Assembly (NCBI RefSeq): GCF_029407905.1
Contig: NC_073642.1
Coordinates: forward strand, 8,804,001 to 8,868,000
Direction of reading: 5' to 3'
From: Bubalus kerabau
Lineage: Eukaryota; Chordata; Mammalia; Artiodactyla; Bovidae
Length of the DNA: 64,000 nt
Shown here: positions 43,441 to 55,188 of the stretch, in pieces
Position numbering within the stretch: position 1 is the first letter of the stretch
Layout: each line of letters opens with the position of its first letter
The notes under the pieces: model-generated
What the model was told of the DNA's origin: nothing
The model's input: the letters and a program-made list of their open reading frames with translations, nothing else
The model's database searches: none
Translations under genes and position numbers: made by a program

Positions 43441-43825
43441 TAAGACCTACAAGACGTTCTAGAATAAACACCCAAAAAGATGTCCTTTTCATTATAGGGG
43501 ACTGGAATACAAAAGTAGGAAGTCAAGAATCACCTGGAGTAACAGGCAAATTTGGCCCTGGAATACAGAATGAAGCAGGGCAAAGGCTAATAGAATTTTG
43601 CCAAGAGAACACACTGGTCATAGCAAACACCCTCTTCCAACAACACAAGAGAAGATGCTACACATGGACATCACCAGATGGTCAACACTGAAATCAGATT
43701 GATTATATTCTTTGAAGCCATAGATGGAGAAGCTCTATACAGTCAGCAAAAACAAGACCGGAAGCTGACTGTGGCTCAGATCATGAACTCCTCATTGCCA
43801 AATTCAGACTGAAATTGAAATACTT
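43441..43825 (+). repeat. BovB endonuclease segment, inverted 5' part of the same copy
   Basis: The + strand text AAGACCTACAAGACGTTCTA, then CCTTTTCATTATAGGGGACT, encodes the BovB endonuclease block (DVLFIIGDWNTKVGSQE, then HELLIAKFRLKLK). This segment directly precedes the block that starts the antisense part (KKVGKTT). The inner end is its 5' edge and the outer end its 3' edge, the arrangement produced by twin priming. Both parts contain AATTCAGACT at the shared boundary. Confidence 0.9.
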
Positions 43826-44009
43826 TATAATAAATTAAAAATGATTCAAAAATGGAGGGCTTAGCACCATGGTGTCTCTTGCTCCAAGGGTGATGAATTC
43901 CCTTTTCCTTCAGGAAATCAAGCCTGTTTAGGGACCTGCAGACGTACAAAGTCAAGCTAGCTTTGGTACAGCTATGAAATATTGTTCAAGGATAATTTGA
44001 TTTTTATAG

Positions 44010-44935
44010 ACTAATAGAAATTCACACCCATTAGGTGGCCAATATAAGAAAATAACAATTGTTGGCAAAGATATGGAGAAATTGCAACCTTTGTGCACAG
44101 TTGGTGGAAAGGTAAAATGGTGCAGCTGCTATGGAAAACAGTATGGACATTCCTCAAAATATTAAAAATAGAATTACCAGATGATCCAGCAAGCCTAAGT
44201 CTTATCAAAAAGAATCAAAAAGCAAGAACTCAAAGGACTATTTGCATATTCATATTCGATGCAACATTATTCACAATAGTCAAGAGATGGAAGTAACCCA
44301 AATGTCCGCTGATGGAGGAACAGATAAACAAAATGTGATCTATACTAACAATGGAAGAATATTAATCAGCCTTAAAAAGGAAGAAATTTCTGGCACATGC
44401 TACAACATAGATGAGTCTAGAGGACAATCTATGCTGAGTGTAACAAGCCAGTCACAAAAAGACATACTGTATGATTCTATGTAACTGAGGGATCTAAAGT
44501 GAAAGTGAAAGTTGCTCAGTCGTGTCCAACTCTTTGCGACCCCATGGACTATACAGTCCATGGAATTCTCCAGGCCAGAATACTGGAGTGGGTAGCCTAT
44601 CTCTTCTCCAGCGGATCTTCCCAAACCAGGAATCAAACTGGCATCTCCTGCATTGCAGGCAGATTCTTTACCAACTGAGCTATCAGGGAAGCCCATGAGG
44701 GATCTAAAGTGGTCAAATTCATAGAGACAGAAAGTAGAATAATAGTAATCAGGGATTTGGGGGAAGGAAAATGGGGAGTTGTTCAACAGAGTTTTAGTTT
44801 TGCGAGATGAAAAGTTCTGGAAATCTGTTGCACAACAATGTGAATATACTTAACATTACTGAAATGTACACTTAAAAATGATTGAAATGGTAAATTTTAT
44901 TTTGGTAAATTTTAAATGGTAATTAAAAAAAAAAC
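44010..44935 (+). repeat. Old L1 3' fragment, split by a SINE
   Basis: GTTGGCAAAGATATGGAGAA, ATGGAAAACAGTATGGACAT, CCAGATGATCCAGCAAGCC, TTCACAATAGTCAAGAGATG and GAGTGTAACAAGCCAGTCAC are L1 ORF2-end/3' UTR text. The fragment ends with AAATGGTAATTAAAAAAAAA. Confidence 0.88.
44501..44695 (-). repeat. Bov-tA SINE, antisense, with 15-bp target duplication
   Basis: The antisense copy from GAAAGTGAAAGTTGCTCAG to CTATCAGGGAAGCCCA is flanked by exact TGAGGGATCTAAAGT (44486-44500 and 44696-44710). It lies in an L1 fragment. Confidence 0.97.
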
Positions 44936-46098
44936 ATAGAAATGAAAACCCTGATATTTTCATGCCATGCTCCAATGGATCAACTTGCAAACTTGCAACT
45001 TTGCATTTTCAAAATCATTTTGAAAATGATTTTGGGTCCTCAAGAAAGTTCTGATGTAGGGAGTACTGGCAGACAAAGGTTGGATGGGCCTGCACACCTC
45101 TCATCTCTGCTTAGGAGGTTGGGCAGGAAAGGGTTAACCTAGCAGGCAGGGGCTGCTCAAACTCTGCACATTGCCAACAAACATCTGTCTTCAGGACTGG
45201 CCCTTGGCTGCCTCCTGGGAGAAAGCACTCTGAGCCCTCGGGGTGTTCTGCCTGATTAGAGCAGTTGTATATGCCTGTGGCCTTCGGTCACATCATGCTA
45301 GTTTGATGAGAGTTTATGCCAACACTGTGATTTATGGTGGACACCTGTTTTTGCTCTGGAGTCTGAGTAGCTTACGTCAGGCATGCAGGCACCGCAAACC
45401 TACGTGATTGACCCCAGTAAGAATCTTGGACACCAAAACTCCGATGAGCTTCCCAGGTTGACAACACTTCATACCCGTTGCCACATGGTATTGCTGGAGC
45501 AGCTCCATGGCTCCAGGCAGCTCCACTGGGAGACACCACTTAGGAGCCTGCACCTGGTCTCTCCTGGTCTTTGCTCCAAGCACCTTTCCCTTTGCTGATT
45601 TCAACTGGGATCCTTTTCCCAACTGCATCTGTGAGCATAACAGCTTGAGGGTGGTCTTGGAGACCCCCTGACACACAGAAATCTCAATGTCTCTTAGACC
45701 CTGACTCTCCTTTAGAATCATTTCTTCATTTTCTCTTACTAGCTGTTTTTTCCAAAGAGAAAAGAAGGCAATTTTCTCTATTTTCATTCATTTTTTTTTC
45801 CCCAACATTTTTCAAGTCCTTCCTTTGGCCAAGCACTGTGCTGCCCTGGTCCTACCACAGATAGGAAATACCCGTGCAGAGTAACTGTCCTCAGGGCAGG
45901 TGGAGGGTGGGCAGGTGAGATGGTACTGCTAGGGTCAACTTGGAGGTTACAACACATGGTACAGTCAATCAGGAGAACAGACTTGGAGCCTGGTGGGTAC
46001 AGTTCAATTCTGCATTTGCCCCTAAAGCACCAACTCAGGCATTTGGCTTTGGGCAAATGACTTTGACTCCAAGAGCCTCAATGTCTCATCTACCAGTG
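44936..46098. other. Non-coding stretch, 1.2 kb
   Basis: It begins with an AT-rich part that has a 25-bp palindrome at 45010-45034. Unique-looking text follows, and then a MIR-like end (about 45990-46095: TGGGCAAATGACTTTGACTC, CTCAATGTCTCATCTACC) cut by the next BovB. No exon is recognised. Confidence 0.65.
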
Positions 46099-48245
46099 CA
46101 GTTCAGTTCAGTTCAGTCACTCAGTCATGTCCGACTCTTTGCAACCGCATGGACGGCAGCACGCCAGGCCTCCCTGTCCATCACCAACTCCTGTAACTTG
46201 CACAAACTTGTGTCCATCGAGTCGGTGATGCCATCCAACCATCTCATCCTCTGTTGTCCCCTTCTCCTCCTGCCTTCAATCTTTTCCAGCACCAGAGTCT
46301 TTTCCAATGGGTCAGTTCTTCGCATCAGGTAGCCAGAGTACTGGAGTTTCAGCTTCAGCATCAGTCCATCCAATGAATATTCAGGTTTCCTTTAGGATTG
46401 ACTGGTTGCATCTCCTTGTAGTCCAAGGGACTCTCAAGAGTCTTCTCCAACACCACAGTTCAAAAGCATCAATTCTTCGGTGCTCAGCTTTCTTTATAGT
46501 CCAACTCTCACATCCATACATGACTACTAGAAAAACTATAGCTTTGACTATACAGACTTTTGTTGGCAGAATAATCTCTCTGCTTTTTAATATGCTGTCT
46601 AGATGGGTCATAGCTTTTCTTCCAAGGAGCAAGCATCTATTAATTTCATGGCTGCAGTCACCATCTGCAGTGATTCTGGAGCCCCCCCCCAAAAAAAATA
46701 ATGTCTGTCACTGTTTCCATTGTTTTCCCATCTATTTGCCATGAAGTGATGGGACCGGGTGCCATGATCTTAGTTTTCTGAAAGTTGAGTTTTAAGCCAA
46801 CTTTTTCACTCTCCACTTTCACTTTCATCAAGAGGCTCTTTAGTTCTTCGCTTTCTGCCATAAGTGTGGTGTCATCTGCATATCTGAGGTTATTGATATT
46901 TCTCCCTGAAATCTTGGTCCCACCTTGTGCTTCATCCAGTCTGGTATTTTGCATGATGTACTCTGCATAGAAGTTAAATAAGCAGGGTGACAACATACAG
47001 CCTTGATGTACTTCTTTCCCGATTTGGAACCAGCCTGTTGTTCCATGTCCAGTTATAACTGTTGCTTCTTGACCTTATTACAGATATCTCAGGATACAGG
47101 TCAGGTGGTCTGGTATTCCCATCTCTTTAAGAATTCTCCACAGTTTCTTGTGATCCACACAGCCAAAGGCTGTAGCATAGTCAATAAAGTAGAAGTAGAT
47201 GTTTTTCTGGAACTCTCTTGCTTTTTCTATGATCCAACAGATGGCAATTTGATCTCTGGTTCCTCTGCCTTTTCTAAATCCAGCTTGAACATCTGGAAGT
47301 TCACCATTCACACACTGTTGAAGCCTGACTTGGAAAATTTTTGAGCATTACTTTGCTAGAATGTGAGATGAATGCAATTGTGTGGAAGTTTGAACATTCT
47401 TTGGCATTGCCTTTCTTTGGGACTGGAATGAAAACTGGCCTTTTCTAGTCCTGTGGCCACTGCTGAGTTTTCCAAATTTGCTGGCATATTGAGTGCAGCA
47501 CTTTCACAGCATCATCTTCTAGGATCTGAAATAGCTCAACTGGATTTCTATCACCTCTACTAGCTTTGTTCATAGTAATGCTTCCTAATGCCCAGTTAAC
47601 TCTGCATTCCAGGATGTCTGGCTCTAGGTTGGTGATCACATCATCGTGGTTATCTGGGTCATGAAGATGTTTTTTTGTACAGTTCTTCTGTGTATTCTTG
47701 CCATCTCTTCTTAGTATCTTCTGCTTCTGTTAGGTCCATACCATTTCTGTCCTTTATTGTGCCCATCTTAGCATGCAATGTTCCCCTGGTATCTCTAATT
47801 TTCTTGAAGAGATCCCTAGTCTTTCCCATTCTATTGTTTTCCTCTATTTCATTAATTCCTCTATTGCATTAATCACTGAGGAAAGCTTTCTTATCTCCTA
47901 GAACTCTGCATTCAAATGGGTATATCTTGCCTTTTCTCCTTTGCCTTTAGCTTCTCTTCTTTTCACAGCTATTTGTAAGGCCTCCTCAGACAACCATTTT
48001 GTCTTTTTGCATTTCTTTTTTCTTGGGGATGGTCTTGATCACTGCCTCCTGTACAATGTCACGAACCTGTGCCCATAGTACTTCAGGAGCTCTGTCTATC
48101 AGATCGAATCCCTTGAATCTATTTGTCACTGCCACTCTATAATTGTAAGGGATTTGATTTAGGTCATACTTGAATGTTCTAGTGGTTTTCCCTACTTTGT
48201 TCTGTTTAAATCTTAATTTTGCAATAAGGAGTTCATGATCTGGTA
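46099..48245 (-). repeat. BovB LINE, antisense, 2.1 kb
   Basis: The 3' end TTCAGTTCAGTTCAGTCACT is at about 46106. The - strand encodes, from 48240 down, DHELLIAKLRF, KVGKTTRTFKYDL, RT blocks (ECRVNWALGSITMNKAS, FRKGRGTRDQIA) and the C-terminal blocks (MYGCESWTIKKAEH, WRRLLRVPWTTRR). Many frameshifts and small deletions make it dead. The endonuclease 5' half is missing. Confidence 0.93.
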
Positions 48246-48329
48246 CCTTCTGGTACCTGCAAATCCTTATCATACTGCAGAAATTCCTGACTGGCTTCAG
48301 GTTTATGCTCAAGCCCCTGTGAAACTCCT

Positions 48330-49600
48330 ACAAGATGGCGGAGTAGAAGGATGTGGACTCTTCTTCTCCTGCGAGAACTCCAAAATTACAACTCACTGCT
48401 GAACAACTATCAACAGGAGAATGTTGAATCCCACCAAAAAAAAGAGACCCCACGTCCAAGGGCAAAGGAGAAGCCCCAGAAAGACAGTAGGAAGGGCGAA
48501 ACTGCATTTACAATCAAACCCCATTACCTAACAGAGATGCTTGGAGGGCTCAAACAAAATCTTGTGCACACAGGACCCAGGGACCCCACAGAGACTGAGC
48601 CAGACCTGCCTTTGAGTGTTTGAGTGTCTTCTGGGGAGGTACAGGTCAGCAGGGGCCTGCCACAGGGGCAGGGGCTCTGGGTGCAGCAGACTTGGGTGTG
48701 GCATAAGCCCTCTTGGAGGAGGTCGCCATTAACCCCACCTTAGAGTGACCAGAACTTACACAGGACTGGGGAAACAGACTCTTGGAGGGCACAATCAGAA
48801 CCTTGTGTGCACTGGGACCTATGAGAAGGGAGCAGTGACCCCACAAGAGACTGACCCAGACTTGCCCGTGAGTGTCCAGGAGTCTCCGGTGGAGGCGTGG
48901 GTCTGCGGTGGCCTGCCGCAGGGTTGGGGGCACTGACTGCCGCAGGGCCTGCACGGGATCTTCTGAAGGAGGTCGCCATTATCTTCATCACCTCCACCAT
49001 AGTTTGGCTTCAGGTCAAACAACAGGGAGGGAACACAGCCCATCAACAGAAAATTGGATTAAAGATCTACTGAGCATGGCCCACCCATCAGAACAAGACC
49101 GAGTTTCCCCCTCGGTCAGTCTCTCCCACCAGGAAGCTTCCATAAGCTTCTTATCTTCTCCATCAGAGGGAAGACAGACTGAAAACCACAGTCACAGAAA
49201 AACTAACCAGTCTGATCACATGGACCACAGCCTTGTCTAACTCAATGAAACTAAGAGCCATGCCTTGTAGGGCCACCCAAGGCGGATGGGTCATGGTGGA
49301 GAGTTCTGACGGAATGTGGTCCACTGGAGACGGGAACGGCAACCCACTCCAGGACTCTTGCCTTGAGAGCCCCGTGCACAGTCTCATCTATAAAACTGAG
49401 CCGTTACTGCTGCCCTTGCAGAGGCTGTCATGTGATACTGTCCCTGAGGAGGCGTCTGAACATGCCTCGAGGTTGAGATGCTGTAATGAGTCTGAGTGAA
49501 CTCCGGGAGTTGGTGATGGACAGGGAGGCCTGGCGTGCTGCGGTTCATGGGGTCGCAAAGAGTCGGACACGACTGAGCGACCGCACTGAACTGAACTGAA
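48330..49600 (+). repeat. Internally deleted BovB: 5' end joined to 3' end
   Basis: CAAGATGGCGGAGTAGAAGG at 48334 starts the BovB 5' region. It continues through CATGGCCCACCCATCAGAAC, TGGACCACAGCCTTGTCTAA and GGTCATGGTGGAGAGTTCTG to about 49385. After roughly 100 bp of other text, the BovB 3' end follows (CTCCGGGAGTTGGTGATGGA to CGACTGAGCGACCGC and an AACTG-repeat tail). Endonuclease and RT are absent. Confidence 0.82.
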
Positions 49601-52600
49601 CCGAATAGCCTTCAATGCACCTTTCACTTTATCCCACACTCTACACACAACAGTCTCAGAAGAATAATACTAACTCCACCTTAAACAACATGATGACCGA
49701 AAAGTTTAAGATATTAATTTTTGTTTTGCTTTTGCTTTTTGTCCTTACAGTAACTTGTTGGGTTTCAAAACTACTCATCACAGTTCCTCTCTGTGTGGTT
49801 GTCTCACCAACTGGACATACCATTAGGCTCATTAACTCAACTTTACTCATGATTTCTATGGATTCCTTTTTTAAAATATTTAGTGTTGTTTTATTAGTAT
49901 GTAAAATAAGTTACATGGCTCCAGAGTTAAATCCACAGAACAGCTTTACTCAAAAAAGTCTAGTTGCTTTGCTTTCCCCCTCCCCTCCATAAGAAACCAT
50001 TTTTTTAGTTTTATGATTTATCCTTCACTTTCAATTTTCATAAACAAATATGTGACATATATTAAGGCATACCCCTGCTTCTTATACACTTTCCCCATCT
50101 TCCTGAAGCTATCTTTTCTTATTTTTGCCAGCATACCTTTGGGAGAGCCTCCAGAAATTTTGCAGATTGCTGAAGCAACACGTACATCATCTTGCTGGGA
50201 CTGCCAAACTCCTCTCCACTGGGGTTGTACCACCTTGCGTTCCCTCCAGCAAAGTCTCACAGTGCTTGACAGCCTTACAGCCTTGCACACTAGTTGTCAA
50301 ACTTCTGGATTTTTGCCAATCTGATCTTAGCATGGCTTTAATTTGCTTTTCTCTTATGAGCAAGTTTGAACGTATTTTCACATGGGTAAGAGTCACTTGC
50401 ATTCCTTTCTCTGTAAAGTGACTCTACATATCTTAGGCCTACTTTTCTATAGGGTCATTCGCTGTTTTCCCCTATTTACAGAAGCTCTTTGTATATCAGT
50501 GATATTTCCTTTCCACTTGTAAGTTTATCAGCTGCATCTGGCTTATGATGACTGGACAGGACTGAGTGGGGAAGAGAAAGGATGGGAAGGAATATGGAAT
50601 AACAATAGGAAGTCTGTCACATTCAGAGACCTGGCTAGAACGGAAGATTGGTAGAGACTGCTGCTAGAATTTGCTTTGTAGAGGGACATGGTTGGATGTT
50701 ATTAATCTCTGAATACATCTCCGGTTGTTTTTGTCCCAAGAATAAAACTACACCTTCATGGTCTGTCAACGGTACCCTCAGCCCCAGTGAGTCCCCATCT
50801 GGGAGCCTGGGGAGACTCAGGCTTCTGCGTGTGGCTCCCAGACCTATGCAGGCCCCTGGTCTTCTATGCAGCCAGGAGCAGAGGCTTAACCAGAACAGCT
50901 ACTTGATACATAACAAGCAAAATCAAGGCTGTTGGCAGCGGGGGAGGTGCTGTTTAGGCTACAAGAGCAGCAGTTCATGCTCTTGACAGGGGCTGAGCAG
51001 CTGTGGGAAGTAGAGTCATTAGTCGCATGGTCCTTCTGGCAAGTGAGTCATTTTACAGAATAAACTGTTCTCTGGGTATCAATCCCTCTAGACTTTCTAA
51101 CCACAGAGGTCTTCAACCTCAGGTCTGCTCAGCTCACCCTGTCTCTGCAACTGGGTGGAAATGCCCCCTCATCCACTCAGCACATCTGACTTTCTCCCAG
51201 TGAACTACAGATGGAACAATCAACCCCAAATTATCTCAGCCCAGAAGAACATTCCTGCTGCAGGTCTGGTTTCTCATTACCTGGAGGCACGCAGTCAAAG
51301 GAACGAGGGTCTGGAAAGTCAGGGCACAAGCCTGTTGCCTCTGACCTCCTCTCTGCCTCTTCCAACTCTGATACCCATGGTCCTGTGATGCTGCCCAAGG
51401 CTTTATATCAGCAACTCCCTCCTCGTGGACCCCTTCCCAAGGGGCAGCCGCCCTGGTCACTCAATCGAGATGTCACATCCTCAGAGAGGCCTTCCTGGCC
51501 CACTACTGCTAGAGGTCACTGTCCACTATGTCACCGTGGCCCGTAGGACTCGCAGACAGTTCTTGCTCAGCTTTTTGTTTCTTGTTTCTTCTTTGTTTTT
51601 TGTGTCTTTTGCCGCAGCAGAGGACCAGCAGCACCAGAGTGGGCGCTCGAGATGCTGTGGGATGAGTTGGGCCCTGACCAGCCTGTCTCTGAACCTGCCC
51701 CACTGATCCTGAATGACTGCATTCTTCACTGGGATTCCAGCAGGATTCCAAACAAAACACAATGATAAATGCTTACTTAGACTTCTGCAATTTTATCAAA
51801 CAATTTTTCCCAATCACCAATATGAACATTTGACTGACAAAAAAAAAAAAAAAAAAATTGTGCTTCATGGGGCACATGCTGGATAGGAAACCAGGAGTCT
51901 CTGGGGTTTTATTTCAGTTTATTTTTCAAAATTGAATGTGGGAGATAATTTTGCCTGTGTGTTATATTGGTTATGATTCTAGTCAAGCCAGACCACCTGA
52001 TTCACATCAGTAAAAAATCTTGGAAATAAATGTTCTAACACACAGATACAATATATTATTTTAAATTATTTTCAGTTCCTAAAGTGGCCAGTCAGGAAAT
52101 CCAAAGGGATTGAGTTAATGATACCTCTCCACTCCCTTCAGTGACCTTTGTCTTGATTTAAGGGTACTATTTAATAGAATTTATATTAACACTGTGCTGT
52201 TAATCAAACTGGCAAGGGTTTTAGAAACCATAACACCCTAGTGTTGGGGTGTGTAATGAAACAAGAAGTACTCTCATTCATTCACTGCTACTGCAAAGGG
52301 GAATTGGTATAACCTTTCAGAAGGGTAACATTAGCTCATGTGGTAACATATGTCCAAGATGGTGTTACCAAACCTGGCCAAGCTACTGACACCAGGCTGT
52401 AATGAAGGAAGGTACAGCATTTACTACAGAGCCAGGCGAGGAATGGGCAGCTCACGCTGTAAAGACCCAGACTTCCTGATGGCTTTCAGGGAAGGAAGGC
52501 AACAATGGGGGTGAGGGGTGCAGGGGACATGAATTTCTTCCGACTGATTGGTGGTGAGGCCACAGGGTGGCGTTTCAGGGATCTCAAAGATTAACTTTCT

Positions 52601-52974
52601 TGTTCCAACCAGTCTGGGATCTACACACTTGTAGTCAGCGTACAGCCACCATCGCTCACCTGCGTTGGGGTAGGGTGTCTTAGTTTCTGCAGAACAATGC
52701 GAAGATTTGCATCATAGTGTTCTGTACACCCCTTGAGGAGGAACTGGAACTCTGTGTTGTCACTGAACTATTGTTTAAGCCATCCTTGGCTTTCTTGCTT
52801 GACTGCTTTTCCTTTGATTCTGCATTCCCTCGGGTCCCTAATTAGTAACTGCTTGAATCTATTCTTTGGAACTCTGGGGAGGCTCAGGAGATGAAAGCTT
52901 TTTTCTACAAACAAGAAATGTGGGACATGCAGGGCCAGCAGAGTCCTACTCAGCTTCAATAGCTCCAGTTATGG
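49600..52974. other. Non-coding stretch, 3.4 kb
   Basis: Apart from an antisense L1 remnant (about 50150-50515), the text looks unique or too old to classify. An A17 run lies at 51840-51857. No exon, RNA gene or ruminant SINE is recognised. Small ORFs (for example 50648-50986 and 51211-51546) show no family resemblance. Confidence 0.6.
50150..50515 (-). repeat. Old L1 remnant, antisense
   Basis: TTTGCCAATCTGATCTTAGC, TTAATTTGCTTTTCTCTTAT, TTTTCACATGGGTAAGAGTC and GAAGCTCTTTGTATATCAG follow the reverse complement of the L1 ORF2 end. It is diverged. Confidence 0.65.
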
Positions 52975-53350
52975 AATGAATGTTGGTGAGAATGTTGGTG
53001 TCCTCCCCCAAATTCATAGGTTGAGGCCCTTATTCCTTGTGTGATAGTATTTGGAGACAGGGCCTTTGGCAGACCATTAGGTTTAGATGAAGTCATGAAG
53101 GTGGGGCTGCCACAGCTGTCTTAGCATCTTTATAAGGGCATGATGAGATCAGAATTCTGTCTGCAAGAAGCATGTATACACCAAAGAAAGACTTTGAGGT
53201 CACAGCCAAGAGGTGGGCCCTCATCAAGAGCCTAATGGCGCCAGCACCCTGATCACAGACCTCAGCCTCCAGAACCATGACAAAGAGATGTTTCTTGTTC
53301 AAGCCACCAGTCTATGGTATTCTGTTACAGCAGCCAGAGCTAAGAAAGCC
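52975..53350 (+). repeat. MLT1-type MaLR LTR
   Basis: CCCCCAAATTCATAGGTTGA, TGATAGTATTTGGAGACAGG, GGTTTAGATGAAGTCATGAA, CCTCCAGAACCATGACAAAG and CCACCAGTCTATGGTATTCT appear in MLT1 order. It is diverged but nearly full length, on the same strand as the copy at 36095. Confidence 0.82.
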
Positions 53351-54089
53351 CGCAGTGGAGCATGCGTTCTAGGAGTCATATCCTGGTTCATTGCCTGGTG
53401 TCATCGCCTCTCACGGTGAACCTGAGCTGGCCTGAGCTCATTTTCCACCATAATCCAGCCAGTTCAGGGCCTAGGCCATCAGAGGGCTTGGCAGTTTCTA
53501 ACCTAAGCCCTCCCCTGGGGAGACCTCCTGTGGCAAGGTCTGCTCTCAGCACCCCAGCCAGACTCTGTCATCCTGCCTCCGTCTCCCCCAACTGCAACCA
53601 CAAGAGGGGTCCAAGTGAGACCAGCAGAACCGTCCAGCTCAGCCTAGCTGACCCATAAAGCCAAGAAGGATAATAGAATGGCGGTTGCTTGACACCATTA
53701 TGTCCTGGGGTGGCCGCAGCAATAGATCCCAGTGCAGAACATGAGGGTAAAACCGGGAGCACACACATAACACTTGGGCTTCCTTTTAGATGGGGAATTA
53801 CAATCTATTTTCCTGTTTCTTTGTGATCATTGGAGGTCTTATGTAATTTCTCCTTTGTAATTGGAAAACAGAACAAAGCACATTGTTAAAAGATGGGTTT
53901 TTTTTTTTTTGCTTCCTTGGGAACATAGCTTCATTATTAATAACAACAGTATTTCTTCATAAATATTAGTTTTGCCTCTGCCATGTTTCGGGGCTTGTGC
54001 TGGATGCTAGAGACAAACTGGAGACCAGGCCAGAAGAGAAGCGACAGACACAGAGAAGAATGTGATGGGAGAGCGAAGGTGCCCAGGTT
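53351..54089. other. Non-coding stretch, 0.7 kb
   Basis: No recognised repeat or exon. A T12 run lies near 53899-53910. Confidence 0.6.
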
Positions 54090-54415
54090 CAGGGATAAAC
54101 ATTGGTCAGAAATAAAGACCGATGGAGAAATAAGCCAGACACGAAGGACAAACGTGAAATGACTCCGCTGACACGAGGCTGCTAGGATAGTCAAATCACA
54201 GAGAAAGAGAGTATAAAGGTGATTATCAGGGAGCAGGAAAAGGGTAGTTAAAATTTTAATGGGTACAGAATTTCTGTTTGGGATGGTGGAAAGTTCTGGA
54301 GCTGAATGCTGGCGGTGGCTGCACAGCAGTGCGAATGTACAATGGCACTGAATTGCATGCTTAAAATTGCCAGTTTATGTTATGTATATTTTACCACAGT
54401 GTTAAAAAATTACAG
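54090..54415 (+). repeat. Old L1 3' UTR fragment
   Basis: TAGTCAAATCACAGAGAAAG, AATGGGTACAGAATTTCTG, TGGAAAGTTCTGGAGCTG and TTATGTATATTTTACCACAG are typical L1 3' UTR text, ending in an A-rich tail. Confidence 0.8.
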
Positions 54416-54449
54416 ATACCCCATCACTCTTTTCCATCAATATTTTTTA

Positions 54450-54942
54450 ACCTGACTGAAATGTACAGTCTGAAGAAAGACTAAATTCAAAGTAAGTCAC
54501 TTTGGTAAGGCTGATGTCTCCATATTTCAGACAGGGCTGATAATCAGCAGAGGATTTTAACAAAGTCTCCCACTTTCCATGGCTGAAAGCCTTCTGGAAT
54601 TCTATGGCGTCAAGATCTAGACGTTGTCTGCTCAGATGACAGCAAGGGCATCTGAAGAGAGTCTGAGCTCAAGTGTCAGGTTTGCTGAAGGAGCCCCAGG
54701 ATCTGTGGAGTTCTTTTCTTCTAAAGAGACACCACCCTTCCAGCAGGAATTTTCTTTGTCTTGAGCCTATAAAAAACGGCCACTGGGCCACAAAAGGGGT
54801 CCACTCTCTCTGGTCTGTCAGGAAGTCAGCCCACTGCGTTTGCAGCACCCTTCACTCTCTCTGCTCTTTGTTCTCATAAATTCACTCTCTCCTGAGATAC
54901 TGTGTGTCTGGAAACTCTTTTTCAACCCGCACATGGACCACA
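54450..54942 (+). mobile_element. ERV-B 5' LTR (left border uncertain)
   Basis: The LTR end is set by the primer-binding site at 54949. It has a TATA box (TATAAAA, 54768-54774), a pyrimidine-rich R/U5 (CACTCTCTCTGCTCTTTGTTC), and a GTCTGGAAACTC...CCGCACATGGACCACA end. The left edge lies somewhere after the L1 tail at 54415 and cannot be fixed, because the partner LTR is outside the window. Confidence 0.72.
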
Positions 54943-54948
54943 AAATTT

Positions 54949-54966
54949 TGGTGGCCAGTATGGGGA
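54949..54966 (+). other. ERV-B primer-binding site, tRNA-Ile type
   Basis: TGGTGGCCAGTATGGGGA differs at two positions from the complement of the 3' end of tRNA-Ile (TGGTGGCCCGTACGGGGA). It lies a few bases after the CA end of the LTR. This is the primer class that names the HERV-I-like group of class I elements. Confidence 0.8.
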
Positions 54967-55188
54967 CTCGTGGGGGTCCCCCCCAACTCTCTCATTTATT
55001 TTTTCTTGAACCCTCTGCAAACAGGCAAGTGGCTGTGGAAGCAACTGAGGCACTCTGGCCAGGGCTACTGTCGGGCATGTTCCCAAGGCCACACAACCCA
55101 CGGCGCCCAGTCTCTGCCAACCAGGCAGGTGAAGGCTCTCCTCTCTCCTTTCTCTCTTAGGCTGAGAACAGACCAACAGCATGCAGGC

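Noticed and set aside
48330..49600. 48.33-49.60 kb considered as the inverted 5' part of the antisense BovB at 46.1-48.2 kb
   Set aside because: It carries its own BovB 3' end and tail in sense orientation, and its outer edge does not continue the antisense copy. It is a separate element.
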